The position numbers were made by a program, and so were the translations under genes. A stretch of 64,000 bases of DNA from Streptomyces rubrogriseus (GTDB lineage: Bacteria > Actinomycetota > Actinomycetes > Streptomycetales > Streptomycetaceae), in the NCBI RefSeq assembly GCF_027947575.1, contig NZ_CP116256.1:8308001-8372000 (forward strand), in the 5' to 3' direction. The notes under the pieces were generated by a model. That model made no database searches. It saw nothing but the letters and a program-made list of their open reading frames with translations, and was not told the origin of the DNA. Positions 6,883-14,182 of this stretch are shown in pieces. Each line of letters starts with the position of its first letter. The first letter of the stretch is position 1.

Positions 6883-8471
6883 TCAGTCGTCGCCGAGCTT
6901 CGAACCCAGGGTGACCTCGGCGGTGTGCTGCTTGCCGCCGCGCTGGTAGGTGACGGTGACCTCGTCGCCGGGCTTGTGGGTCCAGATCTCGCCGATCAGG
7001 GTCGGGCCACTGTCGATCACCCGGTCGTCGAGCTTGGTGATGACGTCACCGGGCTTGAGGCCGGCGTCGTCGGCGGGGCCGCCCTTCTCGACCGGGTCGG
7101 AGCCGCCCACGCCCTGCTCGGTGAGCTTGGCGCCGTTCGTCGTCTCCTCCAGGGAGACGGAGGCGCCGATCTTCGCGTACACCGGCTTGCCGTTCTTGAT
7201 CAGCTGCTGGGCGACGAACTTCGCCTGGTTGACCGGGATCGCGAAGCCCAGGCCGATGGAGCCGGCCTGGCCGGTGCCGAAGCCGCCGTTGCCGGTCGAC
7301 TGGATCGCGGAGTTGATGCCGATGACGTTGCCCTGCGCGTCCAGCAGCGGGCCGCCGGAGTTGCCCGGGTTGATCGACGCGTCGGTCTGCAGGGCGCTCA
7401 TGTAGGACGCCTTGCTGTCCGCGCTGCCGTCGCTGGAGGCCACGGGGCGGTTCTTGGCGCTGATGATGCCGGTGGTCACGGTGTTGGACAGGCCGAAGGG
7501 CGCGCCGATGGCGATTGTCGAGTCGCCGACGGCCACCTTGTCGGAGTCGCCGAGGGGGAGCGGGTTCAGGTCCGAGGGGGCGTTCTCGAGTTTGATGACC
7601 GCGACGTCGTAGCCCTGGGCGTGGCCGACCACCTCGGCGTCGTACTTCTTGCCGTCGGGGAAGGTCGCGCTGAGCTTGCCGCCGTCGACCGCCTCCGCCA
7701 CCACGTGGTTGTTGGTGACGATGTGGCCTTCCTTGTCGAAGACGAAGCCGGTGCCGGTGCCGCCCTCGCCGTTGCTCCCCTCGGCCTGGATGGTGACCGT
7801 GCTGGGCAGCGCCTTGGCCGCCACGCCGGCGACGGTGCCCGCCTCACGCTTGACCGAGCCGCCGGTGTCGGAGGCAGAGACCGTGGTGGAGCCGCCCTCG
7901 TCGTTGTTCCTGGCCAGGGTGTAGCCGAGGCCGCCGCCCAGGCCGCCCGCGACCAGCGCGGCGATCAGGACACCGGCGAGCACACCACCACGTCCGCGGC
8001 CCGGCTTCGGTGCGGGCTGCTGGTACGAGGCGCCCCAGCCACCCGCGCCCCAGCCGCCGGCCCCTTCACCGGGGCCTTCGCCGAAGCCGTTGCCGTTACC
8101 GGTGCCGTGGCCGTTACCGGTGCCGTGGCCAATGCCGGCGCCGGTGCCGGTGCCTGTGCCGTTGTCGCTGGGGAAGCTGCCGCCGTAGCCGTTGTCTCCG
8201 CCCGCGCCGTACGTCGGGGTCGGCGTCGGGGTGGCGGCCGACTGCGCCGGGGTGCCGGGCGGCTGGGGCGGGGGCCACGAGGCGTCGGGAGCCGTGGAGC
8301 CGTCGGACGCCGGGTCCGGGGCCTGGGCGGGGGAGCCGCCGGGGCCTCGGGGGTGGCCGCCGGGGGCTGCTGCGGCGCGGGGGGCTGGGCGGAGGCAGCG
8401 GGAGCATCCACCGGCACGGGAGGTGCGGACGGGGCGGGGGGTACCGCGGTGCCCTCGTTCTCGGTGCTCAC
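6883..8471 (-). CDS. HtrA/DegP-like serine protease, apparent frameshift
   Basis: This is a membrane-anchored quality-control protease. After a Pro/Ala/Gly-rich cytoplasmic N-terminus comes one transmembrane segment (GVLAGVLIAALVAGGLGGGL), then a trypsin-like domain. The catalytic triad is His in IVTNNHVVAE, Asp in GYDVAVIKL and Ser in NPGNSGGPLL. A C-terminal PDZ domain follows (GGPADDAGLKPGDVITKLDD). The natural start is the GTG at 8471 (MSTENEGTAVPP) with GAGGAG upstream. That frame breaks at a run of five G (8330-8334): one more base restores a single 529-residue reading frame. The alternative in-frame start near 8508 gives an Arg/Gly-rich N-terminus that looks like a shadow frame. The indel may be a sequencing error. 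Confidence 0.85.
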
Positions 8472-8733
8472 AGCTTTTCTCCTCGTTCCACGGCTGTTTG
8501 TCGCTCACCCTGGTCGCGCTCAGCCACGCTCACGCGCTGCTCCACGGTCCGGCGCGATGCGGATGTGCTGGTGATTTTGTATGCCATCAGCTTTTCCCAC
8601 GGGCCGTCAGAGCACCATAAGCGGTTGCTGTGGGTCCCCGACCGTCCTTTACATAGGTCATCAAAGACTAAACGGACACGTTGCCCTTTCCGCCGATGGC
8701 ACGTCTACCCGCCCGCGGTGGCACCATGACGCG

Positions 8734-9561
8734 GTGACCCACGCACGACAGCACCGGATTCAGGTCGTCGCCCACCGCGGTGCCTCCGAGGAGGCGCCCG
8801 AGCACACCCTGGCCGCGTACCGGAAGGCGATCGAGGACGGGGCGGACGCCCTGGAGTGCGATGTGCGCCTGACCGCCGACGGCCACCTCGTCTGCGTCCA
8901 CGACTGGCGCGTCAACCGTACGTCGAACGGCCGCGGCGCGGTGTCCGCGCTGGAGCTCGCCGACCTCGCCGCCCTGGACTTCGGCGCCCGCCGGACCCGG
9001 GAGTTCTGGCGCACCCGCGACGAGCAGCCCGACTGGGAGCACCGGCCCGAGGACCGGGAGGAGACCTCCGTCCTGACCCTGGAGCGCCTGCTGCAACTGG
9101 TCGCCGACGCGGGTCGGCGCGTGGAGCTGGCCATCGAGACCAAGCACCCGACCCGCTGGGCGGGGCAGGTGGAGGAGCGGCTGCTGCTGCTCCTGAAGCG
9201 GTTCGGACTCGACGCCCCGGACTCGGCCGAGGACTCCCCGGTGCGGGTGATGAGCTTCTCGGCGCGGTCGCTGCACCGGGTGCGGGCCGCGTCGCCGACG
9301 CTCCCGACGGTCTATCTGATGCAGTTCGTCTCGCCCCGGCTGCGCGACGGGCGGCTGCCCGCGGGTGTCCGGATCGCGGGCCCCTCGATGCGGATCGTGC
9401 GCAATCACCCGGCCTACATCGAGCGCCTGAAGCGGGCCGGCCACCAGGTGCACGTATGGACGGTGAACGAGACCGCGGACGTGGATCTCTGCTCCGACCT
9501 GGGCGTGGACGCCATCATCACCAACCGGCCGCGCGCGGTCCTGGACCACCTCGGCCGCTGA
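8734..9561 (+). CDS. Glycerophosphodiester phosphodiesterase
   Basis: The 275-residue protein hydrolyses glycerophosphodiesters to glycerol-3-phosphate and an alcohol. The GDPD signature is clear: VVAHRGASEEAPEHTLAAY with a catalytic His and metal-binding Glu near residues 10-25, and LECDVRLTADGHLVCVHD near residue 45. The C-terminal VHVWTVNE...DLGVDAIITNRP is also typical. It has no signal peptide, so it is probably cytoplasmic. I chose GTG 8734 because it lies just before the conserved domain and 11 bases after GGTGG. The longer upstream frame is not family-like. The 262 bp upstream separate it from the divergent htrA-like gene. Confidence 0.88.
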   Translation: MTHARQHRIQVVAHRGASEEAPEHTLAAYRKAIEDGADALECDVRLTADGHLVCVHDWRVNRTSNGRGAVSALELADLAALDFGARRTREFWRTRDEQPDWEHRPEDREETSVLTLERLLQLVADAGRRVELAIETKHPTRWAGQVEERLLLLLKRFGLDAPDSAEDSPVRVMSFSARSLHRVRAASPTLPTVYLMQFVSPRLRDGRLPAGVRIAGPSMRIVRNHPAYIERLKRAGHQVHVWTVNETADVDLCSDLGVDAIITNRPRAVLDHLGR

Positions 9562-9775
9562 TTCGTCCACGGCTCTTGACCCGGCGGCCCCGCTGCCCCA
9601 TTCTCCGGTCTCGGCCACACCGACCAGATCCAGCCAAGTGACTACAGGGAGTGCTCCGGCGCGTTCGGTACGTGTTCGACCGTGTCGAATGCGTCACCGT
9701 GCGGGGTTCGGCCGGTTTCCGGCTCAGGGCGATGGGGCATCCACACCGTGGCGTGGGGCGAAGGAGGTCTCGGGG

Positions 9776-10327
9776 GTGGCGTTGGTGGTGGCACAGGAAG
9801 TGCCCACGTCGTCGAGCATGGCCGTGCCCCATGGCCCTGCGGGCGTGGGGGAAGCGAGACACCGCATGCGTGATCAGTTGCGCAGGGGTGGCGTGGCGGA
9901 ATCGGTCATCGACGACGCCGTACTGGTCCTTTCCGAGCTGTTGAGCAATGCGTGCAAGCACGGTCGCCCGCTGGGCGACGCCCTGGCCGGGGACGGCGAC
10001 GTCCGGGCCGCGTGGCAGGTGGACGCGGGCGGCCGACTGCTGGTGGAGGTCACGGACGGCGGCGGCCCGACCCGCCCGGCTCCGGCGACCCCCTCGGTCA
10101 CCGCGCACGGCGGCCGCGGGCTGAACATCATCACGGCGCTGGCCGACGACTGGGGCGTACGGGACGACGCCCGCGGGGAAGTCACGGTCTGGGTCGTCGT
10201 CCACGACGACGTGCACGACCCCGACGCCGGGCACCGGCGCGACGACTTCGCCGCCCGCATCTCGGCACCGGCGGTGTCGGAGATCCCCGGCCTGGACTTC
10301 GCCGACGCCTTCGACGACTTGGGGTGA
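9776..10327 (+). CDS. RsbW-like ATP-binding protein (anti-sigma kinase family)
   Basis: The 183-residue protein consists of a GHKL ATPase domain. It shows the N-box SELLSNACKHG near residue 56, the G1 box VEVTDGGGP, and the G2 region GGRGLNIITALADDWGV. This single-domain type is very numerous in Streptomyces and includes anti-sigma factors and partners of PP2C phosphatases. The C-terminus of about 50 residues is acidic. GTG 9776 is a strong start because AGGAGG sits 8 bases upstream. The stop codon lies within the first unit of a tandem repeat that fills the next 150 bases. No sigma or anti-anti-sigma gene is adjacent. Confidence 0.82.
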   Translation: MALVVAQEVPTSSSMAVPHGPAGVGEARHRMRDQLRRGGVAESVIDDAVLVLSELLSNACKHGRPLGDALAGDGDVRAAWQVDAGGRLLVEVTDGGGPTRPAPATPSVTAHGGRGLNIITALADDWGVRDDARGEVTVWVVVHDDVHDPDAGHRRDDFAARISAPAVSEIPGLDFADAFDDLG

Positions 10328-10470
10328 CCGGCCTCCGGACGGGACGACCGGGGGTGACCGGCCTCCCGACGGGACGACCCCGGGTTGACCGGCCTCCCGA
10401 CGAGCGACCCTGGGGTGACCCGGCCTCCCGACGGGACGACCCTGGGGCGACCGGCCCCCCGGCGACCGGT
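10320..10470. repeat. Degenerate tandem repeat of about 31 bp, 4-5 copies
   Basis: Units resembling GGGTGACCGGCCTCCCGACG plus GGACGACCCT follow one another from the stop codon of the ATPase gene. Copies differ by substitutions and single-base indels, so no frame is kept open across them, which argues against a coding repeat. The array lies at the start of a 598-bp intergenic region. Confidence 0.75.
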
Positions 10471-10925
10471 GGGCCCACCCGCCGCTCGACGACCGAGGAC
10501 GACCCGCCATACGACGGCCAAGGGCGACGGCTGCCCAGGAGCCCGAGCGGTCCGGCCGTTGGACGGCCCGAGCCCACCCGCCGTACGGCGACCCGGGCTG
10601 GCCCGCCTCACGACAACCGGCCCCCTCCCGATGGCCGGAGCCGACCCACCGTGCGGCGACCAGGGCCCGCCCTCTTCTCCACGGCCGAGGCCGGCCCGCC
10701 CCTCGGCGGCCGGATCCGACCCGTCGTCCGACGGGCCCGGGTCGTCCCGTTCGACGGTCCGGCCGACCCCTTCGACGCCCCGGGCCGGCCCGGCGGCCCG
10801 CGTTCCGTGTGGGGCGGGGCGAGTTGTCCACAGGCGGCCCGTCGTCCACAGGGTCCCGTCGGCCGGTGTGGGAACGGCTAGGCTCGCGCCCGTACGAGTA
10901 GAGCCGTAACCGGGAGACACCCACG
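10471..10925. other. Long intergenic region, low complexity
   Basis: The remaining 455 bp before the SEC-C gene are GC-rich, with many CGACGG/GGCCG words that look like decayed repeats. Open frames cross it on both strands, but all are Arg/Pro/Gly-rich and none has a plausible start or domain. Two DnaA boxes lie near its right end. Confidence 0.5.
10824..10850 (+). other. Two DnaA boxes
   Basis: TTGTCCACA (10824-10832) matches the Streptomyces DnaA box exactly. TCGTCCACA (10842-10850) differs at one base. They are in the same orientation, 18 bp apart start to start, directly upstream of the SEC-C protein gene. Confidence 0.6.
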
Positions 10926-11891
10926 ATGGCCAAGAAGCGACCCCAGACCAAGGCCAAGCGGCCCCAGCTCGACGATGCCGAGGTCCCGGTCGTCGGTGCC
11001 CGCGAGCCCTGCCCCTGCGGCAGCGGCCGCCGGTACAAGGCCTGTCACGGCCGGACCGCCGCGCAGGCCACGACCGCGCTGGTGCAGCGCCCGTTCGAGG
11101 GGCTGGCCGGTGAGTGCGACTGGGTGGCGCTGCGGGAGCTGGTGCCGGCGGCCACGGTCGAGCTGACCCTGCGGGACGGGCTGCCCGAGGGCGTGCCCTC
11201 CGTCACGCTGGCCACGGTGCTGCCGATGGCCTGGCCCGCGCTGCGCCGCGACGACGGCTCGGTCCTGCTCGGCCTGCAGAACGACACGGCGTCCGGCGAC
11301 ATCAGCCGCGACCTCGCCGACACCCTCGCGCGTGCGCTGACCGCCGACCCGGGCACCCCGGTGCAGGGTCGCCGCGCGCCGGCCGACGGTCCGCGACTGC
11401 AGGACCTGCTCGCGCCCGAGGGTGCCTTCGAGCCAGAGGTGCACTCGGGCTTCGAGTTCTGGGTGCCGGACCCGGAGAACGCCACGCCGGACGTCACCGC
11501 CTCCCTGGAGCGGGCCAACGCCGCGGCCATCCCGACCGTCCGGCTGCAAGGGGTCGACGCCGCCTACTGGTGCGAGACCCCGGACAAGAACCACCTGCGC
11601 TGGGTCATGCCGCACGAGGAGGAGCGGCTTCTGGACGCTCTGGCCCGGCTGCACGCGGCGGGCCGGTCGTCCCTCGGCGAGGGCACCCGCCTGGTCGGCT
11701 CCTTCCGCGCCCACGGTCTTACGGTGCCGGTGTGGGACCTGCCGAGCGAGGTCACCGCGCAGGACATCGAGAAGCCGGCCGCGGAGTTCGCCGAGCGGCT
11801 CGCCGAAGCGCTGGCCACGGATGCTCCGCTCACGCACGACGAGCGCCGGGCACGCGGCGGACTGACCAACCGACAGGTCACGCTCAGCTGA
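10926..11891 (+). CDS. SEC-C motif protein (DUF5926 type)
   Basis: The 321-residue protein begins with a very basic tail (MAKKRPQTKAKRPQ), followed by the SEC-C zinc-binding motif EPCPCGSGRRYKACHG at residues 28-43. SEC-C motifs occur at the end of SecA and in many proteins that contact ribosomes or chaperones. The remaining 270 residues match the DUF5926 family of actinobacteria by recognition of the overall sequence, including FEFWVPDPENATPDV and DAAYWCETPDKNHLRWV. The role is unknown. The ATG is unambiguous because it begins the basic tail. Two DnaA boxes lie within 105 bp upstream. Confidence 0.8.
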   Translation: MAKKRPQTKAKRPQLDDAEVPVVGAREPCPCGSGRRYKACHGRTAAQATTALVQRPFEGLAGECDWVALRELVPAATVELTLRDGLPEGVPSVTLATVLPMAWPALRRDDGSVLLGLQNDTASGDISRDLADTLARALTADPGTPVQGRRAPADGPRLQDLLAPEGAFEPEVHSGFEFWVPDPENATPDVTASLERANAAAIPTVRLQGVDAAYWCETPDKNHLRWVMPHEEERLLDALARLHAAGRSSLGEGTRLVGSFRAHGLTVPVWDLPSEVTAQDIEKPAAEFAERLAEALATDAPLTHDERRARGGLTNRQVTLS

Positions 11892-12005
11892 CGCACAGCC
11901 GCACCGCCCGCCTCCGGCTGACCGACCGGTCAGCCGGAGCGGCGGTCCGTGGACGGTGACACCGGTCACAACTCCCGGTGAAGACAGGCCAGTCGGTGAC
12001 CGGAA

Positions 12006-12098
12006 AACAGGAGATCGAATTTGCTAACCGCCGATCTCTTGTTACCGTTCCAGTAGCCCGGTTGCTGGTGCATCCCCCGTCGCCAGCAACCGGGTCTT
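12006..12098 (+). terminator. Intrinsic terminator, possibly the end of a small RNA
   Basis: A perfect 12-bp stem (12057-12068 with 12083-12094, loop of 14) is followed by TCTTTT, a textbook intrinsic terminator. A second near-perfect hairpin lies just upstream, pairing AACAGGAGATCG with CGATCTCTTGTT. The two hairpins sit 115 bp or more after the SEC-C gene stop, and base composition here is less GC-rich than in genes. It ends SEC-C transcription and may also be the 3' half of an independent small RNA. Confidence 0.7.
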
Positions 12099-12135
12099 TT
12101 CATGCCCCCGGTCGCACACGCGCCGCAATCGCCGG

Positions 12136-12801
12136 TCAACTCCCCGTTCCCGCAGGGTGGTTGCTCCCACCCTCCGCACCGCTCCCGGCACGCAGCAGCA
12201 GCGGCCCGTAACCGGCCCGGCGCGCGAACTCCGCGACCGCGGAGTACCCCGCCAACCCGCCGCGGCCCGCGCCGCCGGTGCTCTCCGGCGGCGTCTCGCA
12301 GGTGCCCGGCTCGTCCTCGGCGCCCACCGCGCAGCGCATCCGCACGCTGCGCCCGTCGGGCCCCATGAGGCTCAGCACGCTCTCGAGCGGGCCGCCGGTG
12401 GCGTTGCGGTAGTAGGTCCGCGCCCAGGTCTCCGCACCCCGGGCCAGGACACAGGTCTGCGCCTCGACGCCTGCGGGGGAGGTGAGTTCGGGGCCGCAGC
12501 GCGCGGCCAGCGCCGGGCCGGGCGGCAGCGGCGAACGGGCGGGGGCGGCCCCCTCCGTGGCCGGGACCGCGGACGCCTTGCCGTCACCGCCCCGGGCGAG
12601 GAGCGGGACCGTCACCGCGGACTCCCCGTCCGTGTCGTCGCCGGGAGGCCCCGCGGACGCCACCGCGAACGGCAGTACGACCGCGCACACCACGATCCCC
12701 GCGAGCCCGTACAGACGGATCCGCCGTCGGTCCGGCCCACCGCGGCACGTCCCGGCGCGCTGCGGTCCGACGGCGCGGTGCTCCCCTGCATGAAGCGGCA
12801 T
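12136..12801 (-). CDS. Membrane-anchored hypothetical protein
   Basis: I do not recognise the family. The 221-residue product has a basic cytoplasmic N-terminus and one membrane segment near residues 32-52 (YGLAGIVVCAVVLPFAVASA). An extracytoplasmic domain with three Cys follows (CGPEL, QTCVL, MRCAV and CETPP). The region around WARTYYRNATGGPLESVLSLM looks folded. It lies 55 bp downstream of the Prim-Pol-like gene on the same strand and may be cotranscribed. The ribosome-binding site at the ATG is weak. Confidence 0.6.
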   Translation of the reverse strand: MPLHAGEHRAVGPQRAGTCRGGPDRRRIRLYGLAGIVVCAVVLPFAVASAGPPGDDTDGESAVTVPLLARGGDGKASAVPATEGAAPARSPLPPGPALAARCGPELTSPAGVEAQTCVLARGAETWARTYYRNATGGPLESVLSLMGPDGRSVRMRCAVGAEDEPGTCETPPESTGGAGRGGLAGYSAVAEFARRAGYGPLLLRAGSGAEGGSNHPAGTGS

Positions 12802-12856
12802 GGGGCGGACGATAACGACCGAGGGCGGGCGCGGACCCGGCGCGCGCCGGGCACCC

Positions 12857-13523
12857 CTACAACTCGGGCGCGCTCACACCCGTACGAGTGAGGGCGTCGA
12901 CCACCGCGTCCACCACGGCCTCCACGTCGGGCACCCAGGGCGAGGCGGAGCCGGGCAGCGGCGCCCGCTCCCAGCGGACGGTGCCGGTGCCGGTCTCGGA
13001 CGGGGGCAGCGCGAGGTAGCCGCCCTCGCCGTGGAAGCGCAGGGAGCCGGGGACGAAGTCCTTGGCGTAGAGCAGCTCCCCCAGCTGCTCCATGGAGTAG
13101 GGCTTCACCAGCAGCGCCCAGCGCGCGGGCGAGGCGACGACCGGGCCGAGCCGGAGCCCGGCGCGGTCGAGCGCGGCGAGGGCGTGGGCGGCCGAGCAGG
13201 GCGGGCAGGGAGACTGCGCACGGGGCGCCGCCCCCGGTGGCCAGCACGATCGGCGCGGCCGGCCGGTTGGCCCACCACCAGCGCACCATGCGCGCGTCGG
13301 TGGTCGCCGCGAGGAGGCCGGGGTCGAAGGGATGAGCGCCCGGCACCGGGCACTCGGGGTCGGGGCAGCCGCAGCGCGACCGCGACCGCGGGTCCGCCAC
13401 CGCGCCCGGGAGTACGGGCCACTGCCATTGTGTCGCGTAGGTCAGGGCCGCGCCGATCAGCTCAGGCTGCCCGTCGTCGTGCTGGGACAGGAGCCTGCGT
13501 CGCCTTCCGAGGATCTCGCGCAT
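12857..13523 (-). CDS. Prim-Pol domain-like protein, apparent frameshift
   Basis: The N-terminal frame (MREILGRRRRLLS to GAPCAVSLPA) and the C-terminal frame (HALAALDRAGLRLGPVV to RTGVSAPEL) together give a continuous 221-residue protein of the Streptomyces Prim-Pol-like family. A single extra base near 13190-13200 breaks the frame. The ATG at 13523 has AAGGA 9 bases upstream. Conserved stretches include TQWQWPVLPG, CPDPECPVPGAHPFDP and RWWWANRPAAPIVLATGG. Where the paralogue at 1175 has the catalytic VDLD motif, this protein reads CAVSLP. Even the repaired protein may therefore lack polymerase activity and act in binding or regulation. Confidence 0.75.
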
Positions 13524-14038
13524 GAGCGCTCGTTCCTTTCCGTTGCACGCCTGGCAACACCGTGGTCACTTCACACCATGTGTCGATCACTTCGCTGTGC
13601 GTTGCTGGTGGCGCATCACACCCCTGCCGAGGGGCGCTCCCACGAGGAACACCTCCGCCAAGGGCAAGGGAAACCCCTGTGGGTCGAGCACGGTCGAGCA
13701 CTGACTTCGTCCGTGACGGTACCGGCCACCGCGTCTGGCAGAAGCAAGGGCGTGGCGCGGGGGTGGCGAAGTCTGGCGTTTTGCCGTCGCGCGTATTTCT
13801 CTTCGCCTCCGCCACGGGAGGATGGGGCACGGTCGTCGGTGGATAGGACGCCCGGGTCCGTCGCCGGGTTCCAGGTGGCCCCCAACCACCCCCGGCCTTC
13901 TCCGAGTACGTACCCATCACGACCGCTGTGACGCTCCGTGAAGCACCCCCAGTCGACCGCAACAAGGCGTCCTCCGGGGCAGTTTCAAGCCAATTTCGCT
14001 TTTCCGCAAGGGGTCGAGAAGGAGGCCGCTCACACCTC
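13524..14038. other. Divergent intergenic region, 515 bp
   Basis: The region should contain promoters for the Prim-Pol-like gene (minus) and for the short ORF/PP2C unit (plus). Several frames remain open but lack coding bias or recognisable domains. TCGAGCACGG is followed at once by TCGAGCAC near 13686-13703, a short direct repeat. I see no tRNA or certain promoter. Confidence 0.4.
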
Positions 14039-14158
14039 ATGGACACCAGGAATCCCGGCAGGACAATGCTGGACATCCCCTTACGAGTGCGTGTACATGT
14101 GGAGACACTGCTGGCGGCGCAGAATGACATGGGGGTTTGCGATGCTTTTGAGCAGTAA
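14039..14158 (+). CDS. 39-residue ORF with TTA codon upstream of PP2C gene
   Basis: The ORF encodes MDTRNPGRTMLDIPLRVRVH followed by VETLLAAQNDMGVCDAFEQ and a TAA stop. AAGGAGG lies 13 bases before the ATG, slightly far; an internal ATG at 14066 is possible. Codon 15 (14081-14083) is TTA, the codon read only by the bldA tRNA in Streptomyces. Several other codons (GTA, ACA, AAT, GTT, TTT) are also unusual for the genus. It ends 24 bp before the PP2C gene start. From memory, similar short proteins occur at this place in other streptomycetes. It could be a real small protein or a leader peptide that couples the PP2C gene to bldA. Confidence 0.6.
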   Translation: MDTRNPGRTMLDIPLRVRVHVETLLAAQNDMGVCDAFEQ

Positions 14159-14182
14159 GCGCCGGTCGGGAGGCCGGACGCC

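Noticed and set aside
6868..8574. 568-residue ORF opposite the HtrA-like gene
   Set aside because: It is the exact antisense of the protease, with Val/Gly/Ala/Asp-rich composition. The minus strand has the catalytic motifs.
9952..10909. Long plus-strand open frames across the repeat-rich gap
   Set aside because: The products are almost entirely Arg, Pro and Gly, overlap the RsbW-like gene in a wrong frame, and have no start signal or domain. They are GC-driven open frames.
11978..12211. 77-residue ORF over the terminator hairpins
   Set aside because: The codon choice lacks G/C third-position bias, the frame runs through an intrinsic terminator, and the C-terminus is Pro/Ser-rich noise. A noncoding explanation is better.
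13640..13760. Possible tRNA or pseudo-tRNA around GGGTCGAGCAC
   Set aside because: No acceptor stem or anticodon arm can be paired with it.
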